The notes beneath the pieces were generated by a model. The model saw only the letters and a list, made by a program, of their open reading frames with translations. It was not told where the DNA came from and did not search any database. The position numbers were made by a program, and so were the translations under genes. Of a stretch of DNA of 64,000 nucleotides, positions 1 through 11,000 are shown piece after piece (the stretch's first letter is position 1; every line of letters starts with the position of its first letter). Origin of the DNA: Chaetoceros tenuissimus (taxonomy: Eukaryota > Bacillariophyta > Thalassiosirophyceae > Chaetocerotales > Chaetocerotaceae); NCBI GenBank assembly GCA_021927905.1, contig BLLK01000058.1, forward strand, positions 124,001 through 188,000. The letters are read 5' to 3'.

Positions 1-540
1 AACTGTTAAAATTTTGTTCGTGAAGTTCATATGGCATCATAGCTAGCTAACCAAAATTTGTTCGTGAAGTTTACAGAGCGACAAAAAGTGCTTTTGACAC
101 CTGTCGACAATGGTTTTTAGCTAAGTGCAGGGACTGTTCAAGAGGTTCTTCAGGCAATCGTGCATGATGATTGGTCCAGTAGATGCACCGAGATTGTGGT
201 CTTGAGATTAATTCAGTTGATGGATGAATGCCGCAATTCTTTCAACTCGACACACAACAACACATAATTTGAATCACAGTACAAACTAAGTGTAAGTCCA
301 CACTTCATCATATCAGCATCCCTACCTTTGCACATACAGATTATCTTTGCATATATGTTGAGGAAGTCTGCATGAAGTTCTATTCATTCCTGTCTTCGAA
401 ACATCAGTTACTCCTACTACACCATTCTGAAAAATTTTATATATCCAGTCACACTTATTGTACTCACATATTCTTGATTACAGACAGCAAAGCACAACTA
501 ATTCAAAACCGCCTCCTACATATATCAACCACAACTAGAT
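1..540. other. non-coding left edge
   Basis: I see no supported gene here. A 15-base direct repeat (TTTGTTCGTGAAGTT) occurs near positions 13 and 57. The rest is AT-rich and is probably the 5' flank of the HMG-box gene. Confidence 0.5.
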
Positions 541-1593
541 ATGACAAAAACACCAAAAAGAGATCCTGCGTTCCCTAATCCAAACAGATCTGCATTCCAA
601 ATGTACCAAGAGGAAATGGCAGACATATTTCGAGAAAGGAATCCCGAGTTGTCATGTGAACAATTAATATTATACACAGAAACAATGTTTGAGCGAATGC
701 CTTTTATGGAGAAGTGCACATGGATGTCAAAGGCTGAAGATGATCGAAACCGATTCATGCAGGAAATGGAGCAATATAGACCATCGTCAGGATATGATAT
801 GAATGGGAATTTGATTGAAGCAGTATCACCAGTCAAGAGCAAATCTGAAGAAAATTCAAAGTCAACTCCTAGTAGAAAGGGAAACAGAAAAGATCCACGT
901 TATCCCAAAAGAGCATTGTCTGCATATATGCTATATCAGAATCACATACGGAAAGAAGCTAAAAATGATCCAAGTATTACATTTGGGGAGATTGCAACTA
1001 TAGCGTCAGATAAGTTCAAAGCTATGACTGAAGAAGAACGCTCAGAATGGGTTACCAAAAGTAAAAAAGATAAGGAAAGGTTTGATAGAGAATTAAAGAA
1101 GTACAAACCATCTGAAGGCTATGATTACAATGGAAATTTAATTGAAAAAGAGAACGGTTCGGGGAAAAAAAGGAAACCAAGACCATTGAAGGATGCAAAT
1201 AGTCCTAAGAGAGCGGCTGGGGCCTATGTTTTCTTTGCGAATGAAATGAGGCCAAAGCTACAAGAGGAAAACCCTGGGGTAAAATTTGTTGATATTGGAA
1301 AGATTCTGGGAGAAAAATGGAGAAGTCTAACTACTGAAGAGAGAGCTCCGTTTGACAAGCTCTCTGCCGAAGATAAAGCTCGCTATAGGCGAGAAATCAA
1401 GATATACAAGGAGCAAAGACAGGAAAAATCTCAGAGTGATGAAGATTCGAGTCAATGTGCAAGAACAGAGTCTGATGACTCTATTCGTGGTACCCATTCA
1501 AGGGAGAATTCTTTTTCTTCCATCAAAAGTTCACAACTCAAAGATGAAGGTTTTGACAGCAACGTCAAAACAGTAGTGTCCCATAGCATATAG
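541..1593 (+). CDS. protein with three HMG boxes
   Basis: A 350-residue nuclear protein, predicted to bind and bend DNA as a chromatin factor. Three HMG-box domains lie at about residues 12-80, 120-189 and 221-290. The second and third keep the usual PKR-A-AY start and the aromatic and basic helix residues; the first is more diverged (begins FPNPNRSAFQMY). Boxes 1 and 2 are each followed by nearly the same linker, Y(R/K)PS-GYD-NGNLIE, so box plus linker was duplicated as a unit. The C-terminal 60 residues are Ser/Asp/Glu-rich, like the acidic tails of HMGB proteins. It is a single open exon and the ATG at 541 precedes the first box directly. The HMG fold is confident; the cellular role is inferred from the family. 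Confidence 0.9.
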   Translation: MTKTPKRDPAFPNPNRSAFQMYQEEMADIFRERNPELSCEQLILYTETMFERMPFMEKCTWMSKAEDDRNRFMQEMEQYRPSSGYDMNGNLIEAVSPVKSKSEENSKSTPSRKGNRKDPRYPKRALSAYMLYQNHIRKEAKNDPSITFGEIATIASDKFKAMTEEERSEWVTKSKKDKERFDRELKKYKPSEGYDYNGNLIEKENGSGKKRKPRPLKDANSPKRAAGAYVFFANEMRPKLQEENPGVKFVDIGKILGEKWRSLTTEERAPFDKLSAEDKARYRREIKIYKEQRQEKSQSDEDSSQCARTESDDSIRGTHSRENSFSSIKSSQLKDEGFDSNVKTVVSHSI

Positions 1594-1764
1594 ATCAAAA
1601 AAATGCATTGCCGTCTCAACTCAATGAAGAATCATTCAATATCAAATACAGTTAGTGCATACATACAGCGATAGACCATTTTTTTCAAAACAAACTGATG
1701 ACACTCATCTAGTTAGTTGAATGTTATCAAAATTAGAAAATTTTTGTACATAATTCTTAATCTC

Positions 1765-3459
1765 TTATGCAAAACTTCCCTTTGATGTCATATGTTGATT
1801 CACAAAAACTTCCTCTCGTCTCAGCAAAAGAAGTTCACGACATATTCTCACCATCCCGTTTAGAAGTGGTAGTAAAGCAACGAGAATAATTGAACTAACA
1901 ACAACTGCAGCAGACGCATCAGCAATCTCTGGGGATACACCCTCTACAAATTCTCCTAACAGTGCCGCTATTAAAACAGCAAGGCTGCGAACTGTATCCG
2001 CAAAAACGTGGGTCCAAGCACTACACATATTCAAGTTGGATTTACGTTTGTGTGAGTTGTATTCATCGTATAGTTGCTGGTTCATGTCGTCATCTAACGA
2101 ATTAGCGTGTGATTCTGGTGAATCTAGTTCTGCACTTTCTTTTTCAAATGTGAATTTATTTGTTTGATGCTCATCATTCTCATTTGATCCATCTTCATCA
2201 TCTATAGTAAATATACCAACCCCATTCTTTGACGGCGACATCTCGATATCATCTACACTATCGTTATATACTTCACTGTCGTTTGAATCACTTCCCAAAG
2301 TTGCATATGCTCCTCCCTTGCGATGTTTGCTTTCTTTTAATATTCCTTTGAAATTCTTGGATAACTTTTGACGAACTTTTGCTTTATTAGACTTGGTTGG
2401 TGATGATGATCTTGACCTCGCCACTGTATCGTCATTTTCTTTGTCCCCGCTGTCATTGCTCCTTCCTCTAGGATCGAGATGTGGCTGGGTTTCTCTGTCC
2501 AATCCAGATGAATTAAACTGTTCTACTTCATGGAAATCTTCTTCAAATGTATCAAAACCAAATAGATGATCCCCCTTTTTGAAAAACATCATATTTACCA
2601 CATCTACTACTAGATTCAATGAAGAAAATACAAACATGACAATTACATCCGGTCTACTTTGAAATGCTTCGTCTCGTTTTGCATCTAGCATCAAAACTCC
2701 CACCGATTCATGGAGAATGAAGGAAGTAACACAAATCAAAGTGAAGACACTGATCAAGGGTGGTATCAGTTCAAGCTTTAAGTGTAATTTCCTTTTTGCT
2801 CTGTCAATCTTTCGTTCTAATTCCATTTGTTCAACTTCTTCATCGATTTCATTGACTTCAGTAATGCCTTGATCTTCTTTCATCTTACGATGTTGACCTT
2901 CTATTTTTGTACGAATTGTATCGTGAGCTCGATTTTTCATGCGTTCAGCTATGAGGTTGAAGCCATATGTCCCCGCATCCACAAACATGGCCATACTATC
3001 CCCCAACATTGCTTGACTTTTTGCAAAATATGCAGCTATAAATTGAGCTATTGTAAAGCTTAGAAATGATATAAATGCAACTGAAAGTAACTCTTCGTTG
3101 GAAGGCTTGTCTTCTAATCCGTCACCGGCTATCTCGTACGATCTCCTACAGCAAGGTAGGCAATTGAAACAGCGACGACACCAACGAGAGTAAAGCTTTG
3201 TTTCCTTTGATATTCCCATATCGTATTCCAGTGTAATTGTTTCTATTTGATCGTCATCGAAACCATCCTCTCCAATTTGCAATGCGTTATTTGATGATGA
3301 AAACCCAGATTCTTCTTCAAGATCAAAAGATCTGGGTATTTCTTTCTCTGCGTCCTTGTACTGTTGATCATAAAAGTTGCTCACTGTTTCTGGTAATTCA
3401 AGAGCTCTTGCTGCATTCTCCTCGTGTGCATCGAGATCTGTATCAGTGCTAAAGGCCAT
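1765..3459 (-). CDS. cation diffusion facilitator (CDF/ZnT-like) transporter
   Basis: A 564-residue membrane protein of the cation efflux family, which moves Zn or other divalent metals out of the cytosol in exchange for protons. The family signature is visible in TM2 (GDSMAMFVDAG, residues 153-163) and TM5 (THVFADTVRSL, H484 and D488). TM2 normally offers HxxxD or DxxxD as metal ligands; here the first position is Ala157 and only Asp161 remains. A Cys-rich patch (CRRCFNCLPCC, 94-104) precedes TM1. A long Ser/Asp/Glu-rich loop (about 300-475) separates TM4 from TM5 in place of the usual short His-rich loop. The protein ends about 40 residues after TM6, so the normal cytoplasmic C-terminal domain is missing or reduced. 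Single exon. Metal specificity cannot be told from sequence. Confidence 0.82.
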   Translation of the reverse strand: MAFSTDTDLDAHEENAARALELPETVSNFYDQQYKDAEKEIPRSFDLEEESGFSSSNNALQIGEDGFDDDQIETITLEYDMGISKETKLYSRWCRRCFNCLPCCRRSYEIAGDGLEDKPSNEELLSVAFISFLSFTIAQFIAAYFAKSQAMLGDSMAMFVDAGTYGFNLIAERMKNRAHDTIRTKIEGQHRKMKEDQGITEVNEIDEEVEQMELERKIDRAKRKLHLKLELIPPLISVFTLICVTSFILHESVGVLMLDAKRDEAFQSRPDVIVMFVFSSLNLVVDVVNMMFFKKGDHLFGFDTFEEDFHEVEQFNSSGLDRETQPHLDPRGRSNDSGDKENDDTVARSRSSSPTKSNKAKVRQKLSKNFKGILKESKHRKGGAYATLGSDSNDSEVYNDSVDDIEMSPSKNGVGIFTIDDEDGSNENDEHQTNKFTFEKESAELDSPESHANSLDDDMNQQLYDEYNSHKRKSNLNMCSAWTHVFADTVRSLAVLIAALLGEFVEGVSPEIADASAAVVVSSIILVALLPLLNGMVRICRELLLLRREEVFVNQHMTSKGSFA

Positions 3460-3796
3460 CTTTTACAAAAATTCGCTGTGCACTTCTAACCCAGCCCTAT
3501 AGTTGTTATAATTCGAAAGCAGACCTGAAATATATAAGTACAGTACATATATTGATTCAATTAATGCTTTGATCACCTTTTCTAGGGTAGATTGGTAGAT
3601 TGTAGATTGTAGATTGAAACTTGGCCTTGCTCATCTCTGCACGACTAGAAAACGTTCCAATAACGGATTTAAAAAAGACCTTTCGTCATTGTCAAAATAT
3701 TTTCTATATAAATTCAAATAAAAAGTATTAGAGTCAATTATATTTTAAATATACAACCTATTTATTTAGAAATGACCTATTGAGATCTTTGACCCG
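3460..3796. other. intergenic spacer
   Basis: About 340 AT-rich bases between the end of the MORN gene and the start of the transporter gene, both on the minus strand. It contains a short run of 'tagattgtagattg' repeats near 3590-3612. No gene seen. Confidence 0.5.
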
Positions 3797-4752
3797 CTAA
3801 GTTTCGACTTGACCCTCAAAGGAATCATTTTTCCATATGCCTTCTTCACATCGCTTCACAATTCTGAATGGATAAGTCTTCTTTCCAAACCCATTCTTTT
3901 TACCTTTGAGAAAATATATTTAAATGTGAGTAAACGAATGAACCAAATCGAGAAAAGAATTTCATTGGCTATCAAATGAAGCACAGATCTCTTACCTAAA
4001 GACCATGATCCTTCATAATATGTACCACTTTTTGACCAAGAGTATTTTCCTAAGCCATGCATCTTGTCATATTTCCAGTCGCCGTCATACGAATCACCAT
4101 TTGACCAAACGTATTTTCCCCGCCCATGTCTAACACCATTTTCAAGATCACCATGATAATATGTTCCATTTCCAAAAATGATATATCCTACTCCATTATC
4201 AACAGTAATAGCACCATATTCTTCATTTCCTGGATCAATGCATGCTATGTATCCTTTTGATTCTTGCCCACCTGTATCGCGACCTTGATGTTCAATAAAT
4301 ACAAATAATCTTCCGTATGGGATTCCCTTCAACTCATTCTGGAATTCTTCTGTTTTCATCCATAGGCGCAATTCCTCCAGGCTTTCAGCAAGTATCAAGA
4401 CACCATATTTTGTGTAACGAGCATATTCTTTGTAAGATCGCACCCAATCATCATTGGGATTATCGTGAGCAAGACATAATTCTTCTTTCACCATTATCTT
4501 CCCAGGACCAAGAGATTCTCCATCTTTGAAGTTTGGTAGAAAAGATGGAGTATCGCCTGCAGCCATGTAGATTTTTGTTTCCAATTCCATTCTTTGCTTG
4601 AGTCGTAGTGCTCGAGATTGCAACTTGTGCAGACCAATCGTATTTTGCGCAGTAACAAGTAGTGATGGATTGCGAAATGACCAAGAACGAAGCGACCATG
4701 CTAAAAACAATTTGGATTTTGCATATTCGATGTAAGCTTCATGAGTACTCAT
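3797..4752 (-). CDS. MORN-repeat protein
   Basis: Two exons, 4752-3996 and 3903-3797, joined across a 92-base GT-AG intron (3904-3995), give 287 residues. The join is supported because it continues a MORN repeat: YEGSWSLG runs into KKNGFGKKTYP, while unspliced reading gives unrelated residues. At least three MORN units lie between about residues 190 and 270 (YHGDLENGVRHGRGKYVW, YDGDWKYDKMHGLGKYSW, YEGSWSLGKKNGFG). MORN repeats form beta-hairpins that often bind membranes or scaffold cytoskeletal structures. The N-terminal 185 residues, including a KYGVLILAESLEELRLWM stretch, match nothing I recognise. It is transcribed divergently from the SFT2 gene. Role unknown beyond the repeat class. Confidence 0.82.
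3904..3995 (-). other. intron in MORN gene
   Basis: 92-base intron; donor GTAAGAG, acceptor TCTCAAAG. The splice is phase 1. Confidence 0.75.
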
Positions 4753-5411
4753 ATTTTAAATTGATTGTTTGATTTGGTAATAGATGAATATATTGTAAAT
4801 GTGGAAGAAGGATAGAAACTCAATCTTATCAAAAACAAGGGAAGAATACAATGGAAATACTCCATACATAGCGGACAAGAACTCATAGTACTACAGATCT
4901 TGATGGAATTATCAGATGATGATAAGAAGGAGACGATTTTTAGAATTTTTAAATTCTACTATTCTAGCCAAAAATGAGCATAATTCTTTTTTCCCAAATT
5001 TTTTTGAAGGATTAACTAAACTTTGGTGCAATTTTGGTAATGAAAGAAGCGATATGAATATGTGTATTTGAGATTCACTAGGAGTTAGGAGTCCTTGTTC
5101 ACATCGTATACTTTGTATTTTTACATCCATACTTGTTACATACCTTTTTCGAGCTACCACATTTTTCGTGGGAACAGAACCCCTTCGCGCACATTTCACC
5201 ATCACGCATCACAGTGCTCATTCTTCCATGTTGTTCTATTGAGGCAAAATACACACTTCTCAATCATCGCATCAGTTCGTCACAATCATTCTATGAAGAG
5301 AAGTCAGCGGGGAAAGACAGTGGATTCAAATACATAGAAATTTGATCAGTGAAATTTGCACTTTGTCACAGAGAACGGTACCCAGAGAACAGCAGAGAAC
5401 GACTTCCATAA
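4753..5411. other. divergent promoter region
   Basis: About 660 bases between two divergently transcribed genes (MORN and SFT2). Small open frames on both strands show no domain, signal peptide or splice logic, so I treat it as shared upstream sequence. Confidence 0.5.
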
Positions 5412-5957
5412 ATGAGTTTCCTATCACGTTTTACAGACCGACTGGAGGTTGACACCTCTTCCTACACGTCGCTATTGAGTGGAAGTAATCAAGATGAAGA
5501 AGAAGAGATTCTTTCTTTTCTACCATCTCTCACATGGCAAGAAAGACTCGGTGGTTGTGTAGCGTGTATGGCGCTTGGATATATACTATCTTTAGGTAGT
5601 TTCTTTCGATTCAAAGATTTACTACAAGGTGATCCAACATCCTTTGTCATCTACACTACGGTTGGGAATATAATCTCACTAAGTGGTTCATGCTTTTTAT
5701 CTGGACCAAAAACTCAACTCAAGAAAATGTTTCATGAGTCCCGAAAAGTGGCTACGATCATGTACTTGTCCAGTCTATTCATCACTCTGGTTGTAGCTTT
5801 TGTCAAGGATTTCAAAGGACAGGGTGTAGTTCTTTTAATATTGATTTGTGTCCAGTATGTGGCTGTTTTCTGGTACTGTTTGAGCTATATCCCATTCGCG
5901 AGACAAATGGCCACTAGATTGTTTGGGAGAGTCATGGCGCAAATGGAGGACGTATGA
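5412..5957 (+). CDS. SFT2: SFT2-family membrane-traffic protein
   Basis: A 181-residue tetraspan protein of the SFT2/Got1-like family, which helps vesicles from endosomes fuse with the late Golgi. The family pattern is clear: LTWQERLGGCVACMALGY in the first membrane span, then YTTVGNIISLSGSCFLSGP, QLKKMFHESRKVATIMYLSS, a third span (FITLVVAFV) and the closing VQYVAVFWYCLSYIPFAR motif. Length and four hydrophobic segments fit the family. The short acidic N-terminus faces the cytosol in known members. Single exon with a clear ATG at 5412. Confident by family pattern. Confidence 0.92.
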   Translation: MSFLSRFTDRLEVDTSSYTSLLSGSNQDEEEEILSFLPSLTWQERLGGCVACMALGYILSLGSFFRFKDLLQGDPTSFVIYTTVGNIISLSGSCFLSGPKTQLKKMFHESRKVATIMYLSSLFITLVVAFVKDFKGQGVVLLILICVQYVAVFWYCLSYIPFARQMATRLFGRVMAQMEDV

Positions 5958-6200
5958 AAATAATAAGTAGGTACAAAATGTCTACCTTACTTTCAAGGCA
6001 TAGAGATGAAAGTTCATTAGTACATGTGGAAAGATTCTATCATGTTTTGGTGAGACAATGAACAGATGATAATGTTGAAAAGTCAAACTTAATTGCATTC
6101 ATGGATATATTTTTTGGCCAGTGCTTTGATGATTCTTTCATTCGTGTCTACTCGAGGAAGAACCTTGAGTATCTTTAGTAATAAAATGTAAATTAGCAAA

Positions 6201-6262
6201 ACAATATTTCAGCATCGTGTATCGCAAGGTGCATAAATCGCAAGGTGCAGGCAAGGTGCATA
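6201..6262 (+). repeat. left arm of inverted repeat
   Basis: Inverted partner of 7346-7404. It carries three GCAAGGTGCA copies in direct orientation. Confidence 0.75.
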
Positions 6263-7345
6263 ATTTTAATAGGTTATTCACTATTTTTAGGCTATTTATG
6301 ACATCATCAATAATCTGCTTTCAAAATACATTTTACCTCGTACACTCTAATGGTGAGTCTTGAATAGATGATCCCATCTGAGATAATTATGCAACGGAAA
6401 CACGGCTTGCTCGCTTGTTTTGTGTTGAAAGTACTGCCAGTACTGATGCTCTTCATAATTTCATTCATTGTTCTGCTTGGCTTGTCCTATCCTAAAAATT
6501 CAATGAGTATACTCGTTTTTAAAAGCAATTCATGCATATGAAGAGGTGATTGGAATGAGGCAGAGCTAGTTCTAAAGCAGGCGTAAATGAACATGGAAAT
6601 TCGGTCGGCTTCTGTTGTACTCTCGCTCTGACATGATTTTTTGCGTAATGAAAATGAATTAACATGCATGAAGCAAATCGAATCTAAAGTTACATGAAAG
6701 AAATATGCCGTTTCGCCAGCTCATAAACATATGCTCTCATAACATAGCTCCCATGTCCAATGTGAAACATTGAAGCAAGCCTATTGGAAATAGCAGTGCC
6801 TCGACAGCAACTCATCAGTTTTCATGCGATTCAATCATTAATGAGAATGGAATGAGAAAATATTTTAATGAAAGGCAAGATAATAGTACTAGAGCGAGAA
6901 TATTGTCACAGCCAGAGCAAAGCGACGATATTCTTCGAAAAGATATTTTTAGATTTTAAATATAACATCATATTATTACTCAGCAGTTGAAATCATATGC
7001 ATACGAGTACTTTCACTTCAATTTTGTATTAGCATCAGATGAAATAATCTTATTATGTACATAGAATATGTACTTTTAGAGATGATTTTTCGACATGTAA
7101 AATTAACTCAAAAAAGAAGCAACTGATGAAGCGAAATACCAGGCCGAAGAACAACTGTCATCCAGTTGAAAAGAAAAGAAATAGGGCAGGATGGCATGAG
7201 ATGAACTTCCAAGATTCAATTAAATCAACTAAAATAATTACGTTATCCATAAGAGTGAATTGAGTTTTTTTCCTGTAGGGTGACGGAACTATATTTTGGA
7301 GTTTGGAAGCAACGTCATGATGATGTAGGAAATAGGCTATTTATG

Positions 7346-7404
7346 GCACCTTGCATGCACCTTGCGATTTATGCACCTTGCGATACACGACGCTGCAATA
7401 TTTT
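7346..7404 (-). repeat. right arm of inverted repeat
   Basis: Inverted partner of 6201-6262, with the same GCAAGGTGCA units on the minus strand. Confidence 0.75.
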
Positions 7405-8037
7405 GTGATGAGCAAAGGCAGCAGCGATAAGATGTCCAATGCGACGCGAGAAATTCAAGTCGTACTTCACTATCGTAGTTACGAAAATTGAATGTAAATA
7501 GCCATCTTCTGAGAGATACCTCATCTATAGCCAAATAAAGACGAAGCGAACAGTAGTGTAGTAGCAAGCGGTGCCAAAAATGATTTTTTTATTTTATTAG
7601 TTGTTGATGCTACTAGACTACGTACTCCTACCTCTTCTGTCTAAACTCTTTAGAAATCAAAAAGCAATATTTGACGAAGAAGGATTTTCACTTAGCTATA
7701 GATTGGTCAGCAGATATTATTGCCATTGAGTAGCTTTGAGATCACTCTAGACGAGATATTGATGACTAAAGTAGAAAGCCCAAGTGGAGAGGAATAAAAA
7801 GAATAGTAGGAATAGTGTTCGGAAGCTTCGATTCTTGGAAATTTGCAATTAAAGGAGCACACAGTGATTCAAAATTTAATTCTTCCAATACATTAAGTCG
7901 GTCTAGTTGCAGTTGTGTAGAGGTTGACTTAATTGCAACATAGCTAGAGGGTATTGAGAATTCTTAGAGGGGACTAAAGAATAATAGACTTTGTAGTATC
8001 AGCATTGGGCTAGAAAGAATAGTGGAAAGTAAAGACA

Positions 8038-11000
8038 ATGAGTGAGCTACCAGTTGCATCAACTGATCCTTTAGGGGATGTTGAAGCTGATACAGATACT
8101 GAGGTCGAGGCTATTGTAGGTCCGGATTCTCCACCAGTAGCATTAGATTCAAACGACAAAGATATAGTTAATATTGACATGGAAACAAAAGACGAGGCAC
8201 CAATACTTCACGATGAGTCTAATTTAAAAAGCCTTGACGAAGTTGACATTCTTGCGAAGGAAGTTGATGACCTCATGTCGGAAGTTGATGATCTAGGAGT
8301 TGATTCGAATCAAAGTGCCACGAAGAATTCTATTGTTGATCAAACTGTTTCTAGCTCTCTCTTGGATGTTGCTATGGACCAAGATGAAGAAAGTGACACG
8401 ACTTCCTATGAGAATGTTGATGTCTCGAAAGACAAAGTAGAAGAATCCAAACTAGAAGCTATGGTAGAAACCATGACTGTAGAAGCATCAAAACTTCAAG
8501 CAATGGTGCAATCAATGAGTGAAAATTTGAATAAAGAGCAAAAGGGTGAATCAACTGATTTCAGTAATAAAGAGATTCAGACGGCAACTGAAATAATAAA
8601 AGATGACGAAGTGAGTGCATCTAATACAGATGCTGATTCGCAGGAGATTGTCTCGACAAATAAGTCGCTATCGAAGATAATAGTTCAAAATGCTCCAGTG
8701 GGAAAGGAAGGAACATTGAGTGAGAAAGAGGTGTCGAGTGAAGAACTCATTGCAGAGCAAATGGCTGCAGTAGCAAAGGCTGCAAATACTGCATCAATAT
8801 CACCATCTGCGGCAGCACAATATGCAAGAAATATTTCAGCCACGATAGTCCAACTCCCACCTTCTCCAACTGCCAAGAACATTAACTCAAGAAGCCAAAA
8901 TTTTAATTCATTGGTATCTATTGATGAAGACCTATTTTTGGATTTTCTTCAAAAGAAATTTGAGAAAAAGGAAGAAGAAACTACTGAAGAAGACATTGAT
9001 GATGATGACATGCAGAGGAAATCTTCGTATGGAAATATTGATGCAATTTTGAATGAAAACAACCTATACTTCTTACATTATATCCTACTAGCAAATAACT
9101 ACCGATTCATGACGACTGAAGGTAAAGATGAACAGAATGTCAATAGTCCGAGTCAAAAGAGAGAAGGATACTCATCAGAGCAAGAGCATCATGCATCCGA
9201 TGCAGCGAGCCTCGTGTTGAAAACCATATCCAACATTGACAATTCTTTCAATCATCTGATAGACCTTATACCGCAAGTATCATCTTCAGTTGAACATGAT
9301 GGTCTACAGGATTTTGATCCAAACAGCAGTTTTACTAGTCATTCCTGCGATGATAGTAAAGCGATTTTAGATCTATTGCCACCTTGTAATCCACCTCAAG
9401 GCGATGCCACAAATTCATTTTTTCGTGCGTGTGAACCTATTCCAGTCAAGAAACCAAAGAAAGAGGAGGATTTAGAGTCTTCGAATGAGGATCAAAATAG
9501 TGCTATAGAGGCATCTAGTGGAAAAGATGTCAATTCTCTTAAAGTGGATGTTGATACAAAAAACATAGCTGTTCAGAATATGCAGCGACCTTCTTCGAGA
9601 GGAAGCCTGGCTTCCACATTCATGGGGAATATGTTTTCGAGGGTTACTCGTGGCAGAGGAAAGAAGAAAAGTGATGATCAGTCTGTCACAACCTTATCGT
9701 CTATCCAGTCGAATAGTACCAGTGCTACATTTCACAGTGACAATGAAGAAATCATTGAAAGACACGTGAAAATTGGTGAAGACTACAATGTTACTATATC
9801 TAGAGAAATGCTAGGGTTAACCGTAGAGAATGTTCTTGAACGCACTGTTGTAAGAACAGTATTACCAAATGGAGCAGCGAAAAGGGCAGGAACCAAAGTA
9901 GGATCATTAGTTGTGAAAGTTGGTACAGTTGAAACCCGCAATCTCACCCACTTCGAGACGATTGATGAATTGCGACAAAGTGTCCGACCTTTGAAACTGG
10001 TTTTGAGGAGAATTGGTAAAGATGCTCTAAAAGGAGCTAGAGAAGAAATGGGTAGACTGATCAAAGGTGGTGGCTTTGGAACTGTTCATCAAAGTAAGAA
10101 TTCTCAAAGTGCTCATCAAAGTGAAAAGCAGACTTCATCGGAATCCCAAAACCATGAACAAGAACAGTACAATGATCAATATTACAACATTTTGTCAAAA
10201 CAGTGGATGGAAGGGACGAAGAGAAGATATCAAACAACTTCCACTGTCATCTCGAAAAAAGATGAAGCTTTATCAAGGGCAGGTGCAAAGTTAGCGTGGC
10301 TTTTAAGTCTTCTCATTATTGGTCTTGATCGTGAAGCACGTAAAGGGAAGTCATTTGTGGATGAGGATATATCGTACTCTTCCGATGGATCTTTGCATTC
10401 TTTGAAAGATTACGCCGACGCAGCAAAGAGTGTTTCAAAAATTTTGCTAGAATACATGCAGAAGCATTTTGAAAATGTAAAAAAGAATAAGGAAACCTCG
10501 AAAACTGTTCCTATGAATGATGCAAATGCAAGAAGGAAGAAACAGTCAGCACCTCCACCGCATATTCAAGATAAGCAAAGACAGGCCGTCCCTGGAGCGT
10601 CCAAGCGCAGTCAAAACAAGGGAACCAATCTTCATGAAAATTCGCATGCAGAAAATGCAATACTACTTATTGGAGATGTTCTTCACCGTGCTCGTTCCTT
10701 CCTGTCTGACCATAACTCTTCACCAGCGGCCTTATTACGAGGAGAAATAATTTCGTTGCTTTGTGATATACTTGACCTTGACAATGACATGACGTTGTCA
10801 GAAGAAGAAGCGTCATCTTCAACGGCAGGAGGAGAAACTGGTTCAATGAATGACCTTGGAAGTGCTGGTAGTCTACTGAAAATTATTGTCCTCAACTGTG
10901 CGATGATGCAAAGTCCTGGATGTCGGGACTTTGATGAACATAATAAACATGCTGGTAACAGATTTCTAGCTGTTGTACATAGACTTGCAGCTAGTCGTAG

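Larger units (their letters stand above)
6201..7404. mobile_element. candidate non-autonomous element with terminal inverted repeats
   Basis: The left end (about 6201-6262) and right end (about 7346-7404) are inverted copies of each other for about 58 bases with few mismatches; both carry the phrase TCGTGTATCGCAAGGTGCAT. Each arm contains two or three direct copies of GCAAGGTGCA. AGCAAA flanks the left side (6195-6200) and also occurs at 7411-7416, a possible target-site duplication if the right end lies a few bases further out. The roughly 1.1 kb interior has no open frame of useful length, so it would be a MITE or foldback-type element. The inverted repeat is seen directly; mobility is inference. 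Confidence 0.55.
5958..8037. other. long gene-free stretch
   Basis: About 2.1 kb with no convincing gene. It holds the 1.2 kb inverted-repeat element at about 6201-7404 and the 5' flank of the PDZ/HEAT gene. Confidence 0.6.

Noticed and set aside
4912-5345. Small overlapping frames between the MORN and SFT2 genes
   Set aside because: No domain, no splice sites, composition like spacer; located in a divergent promoter.
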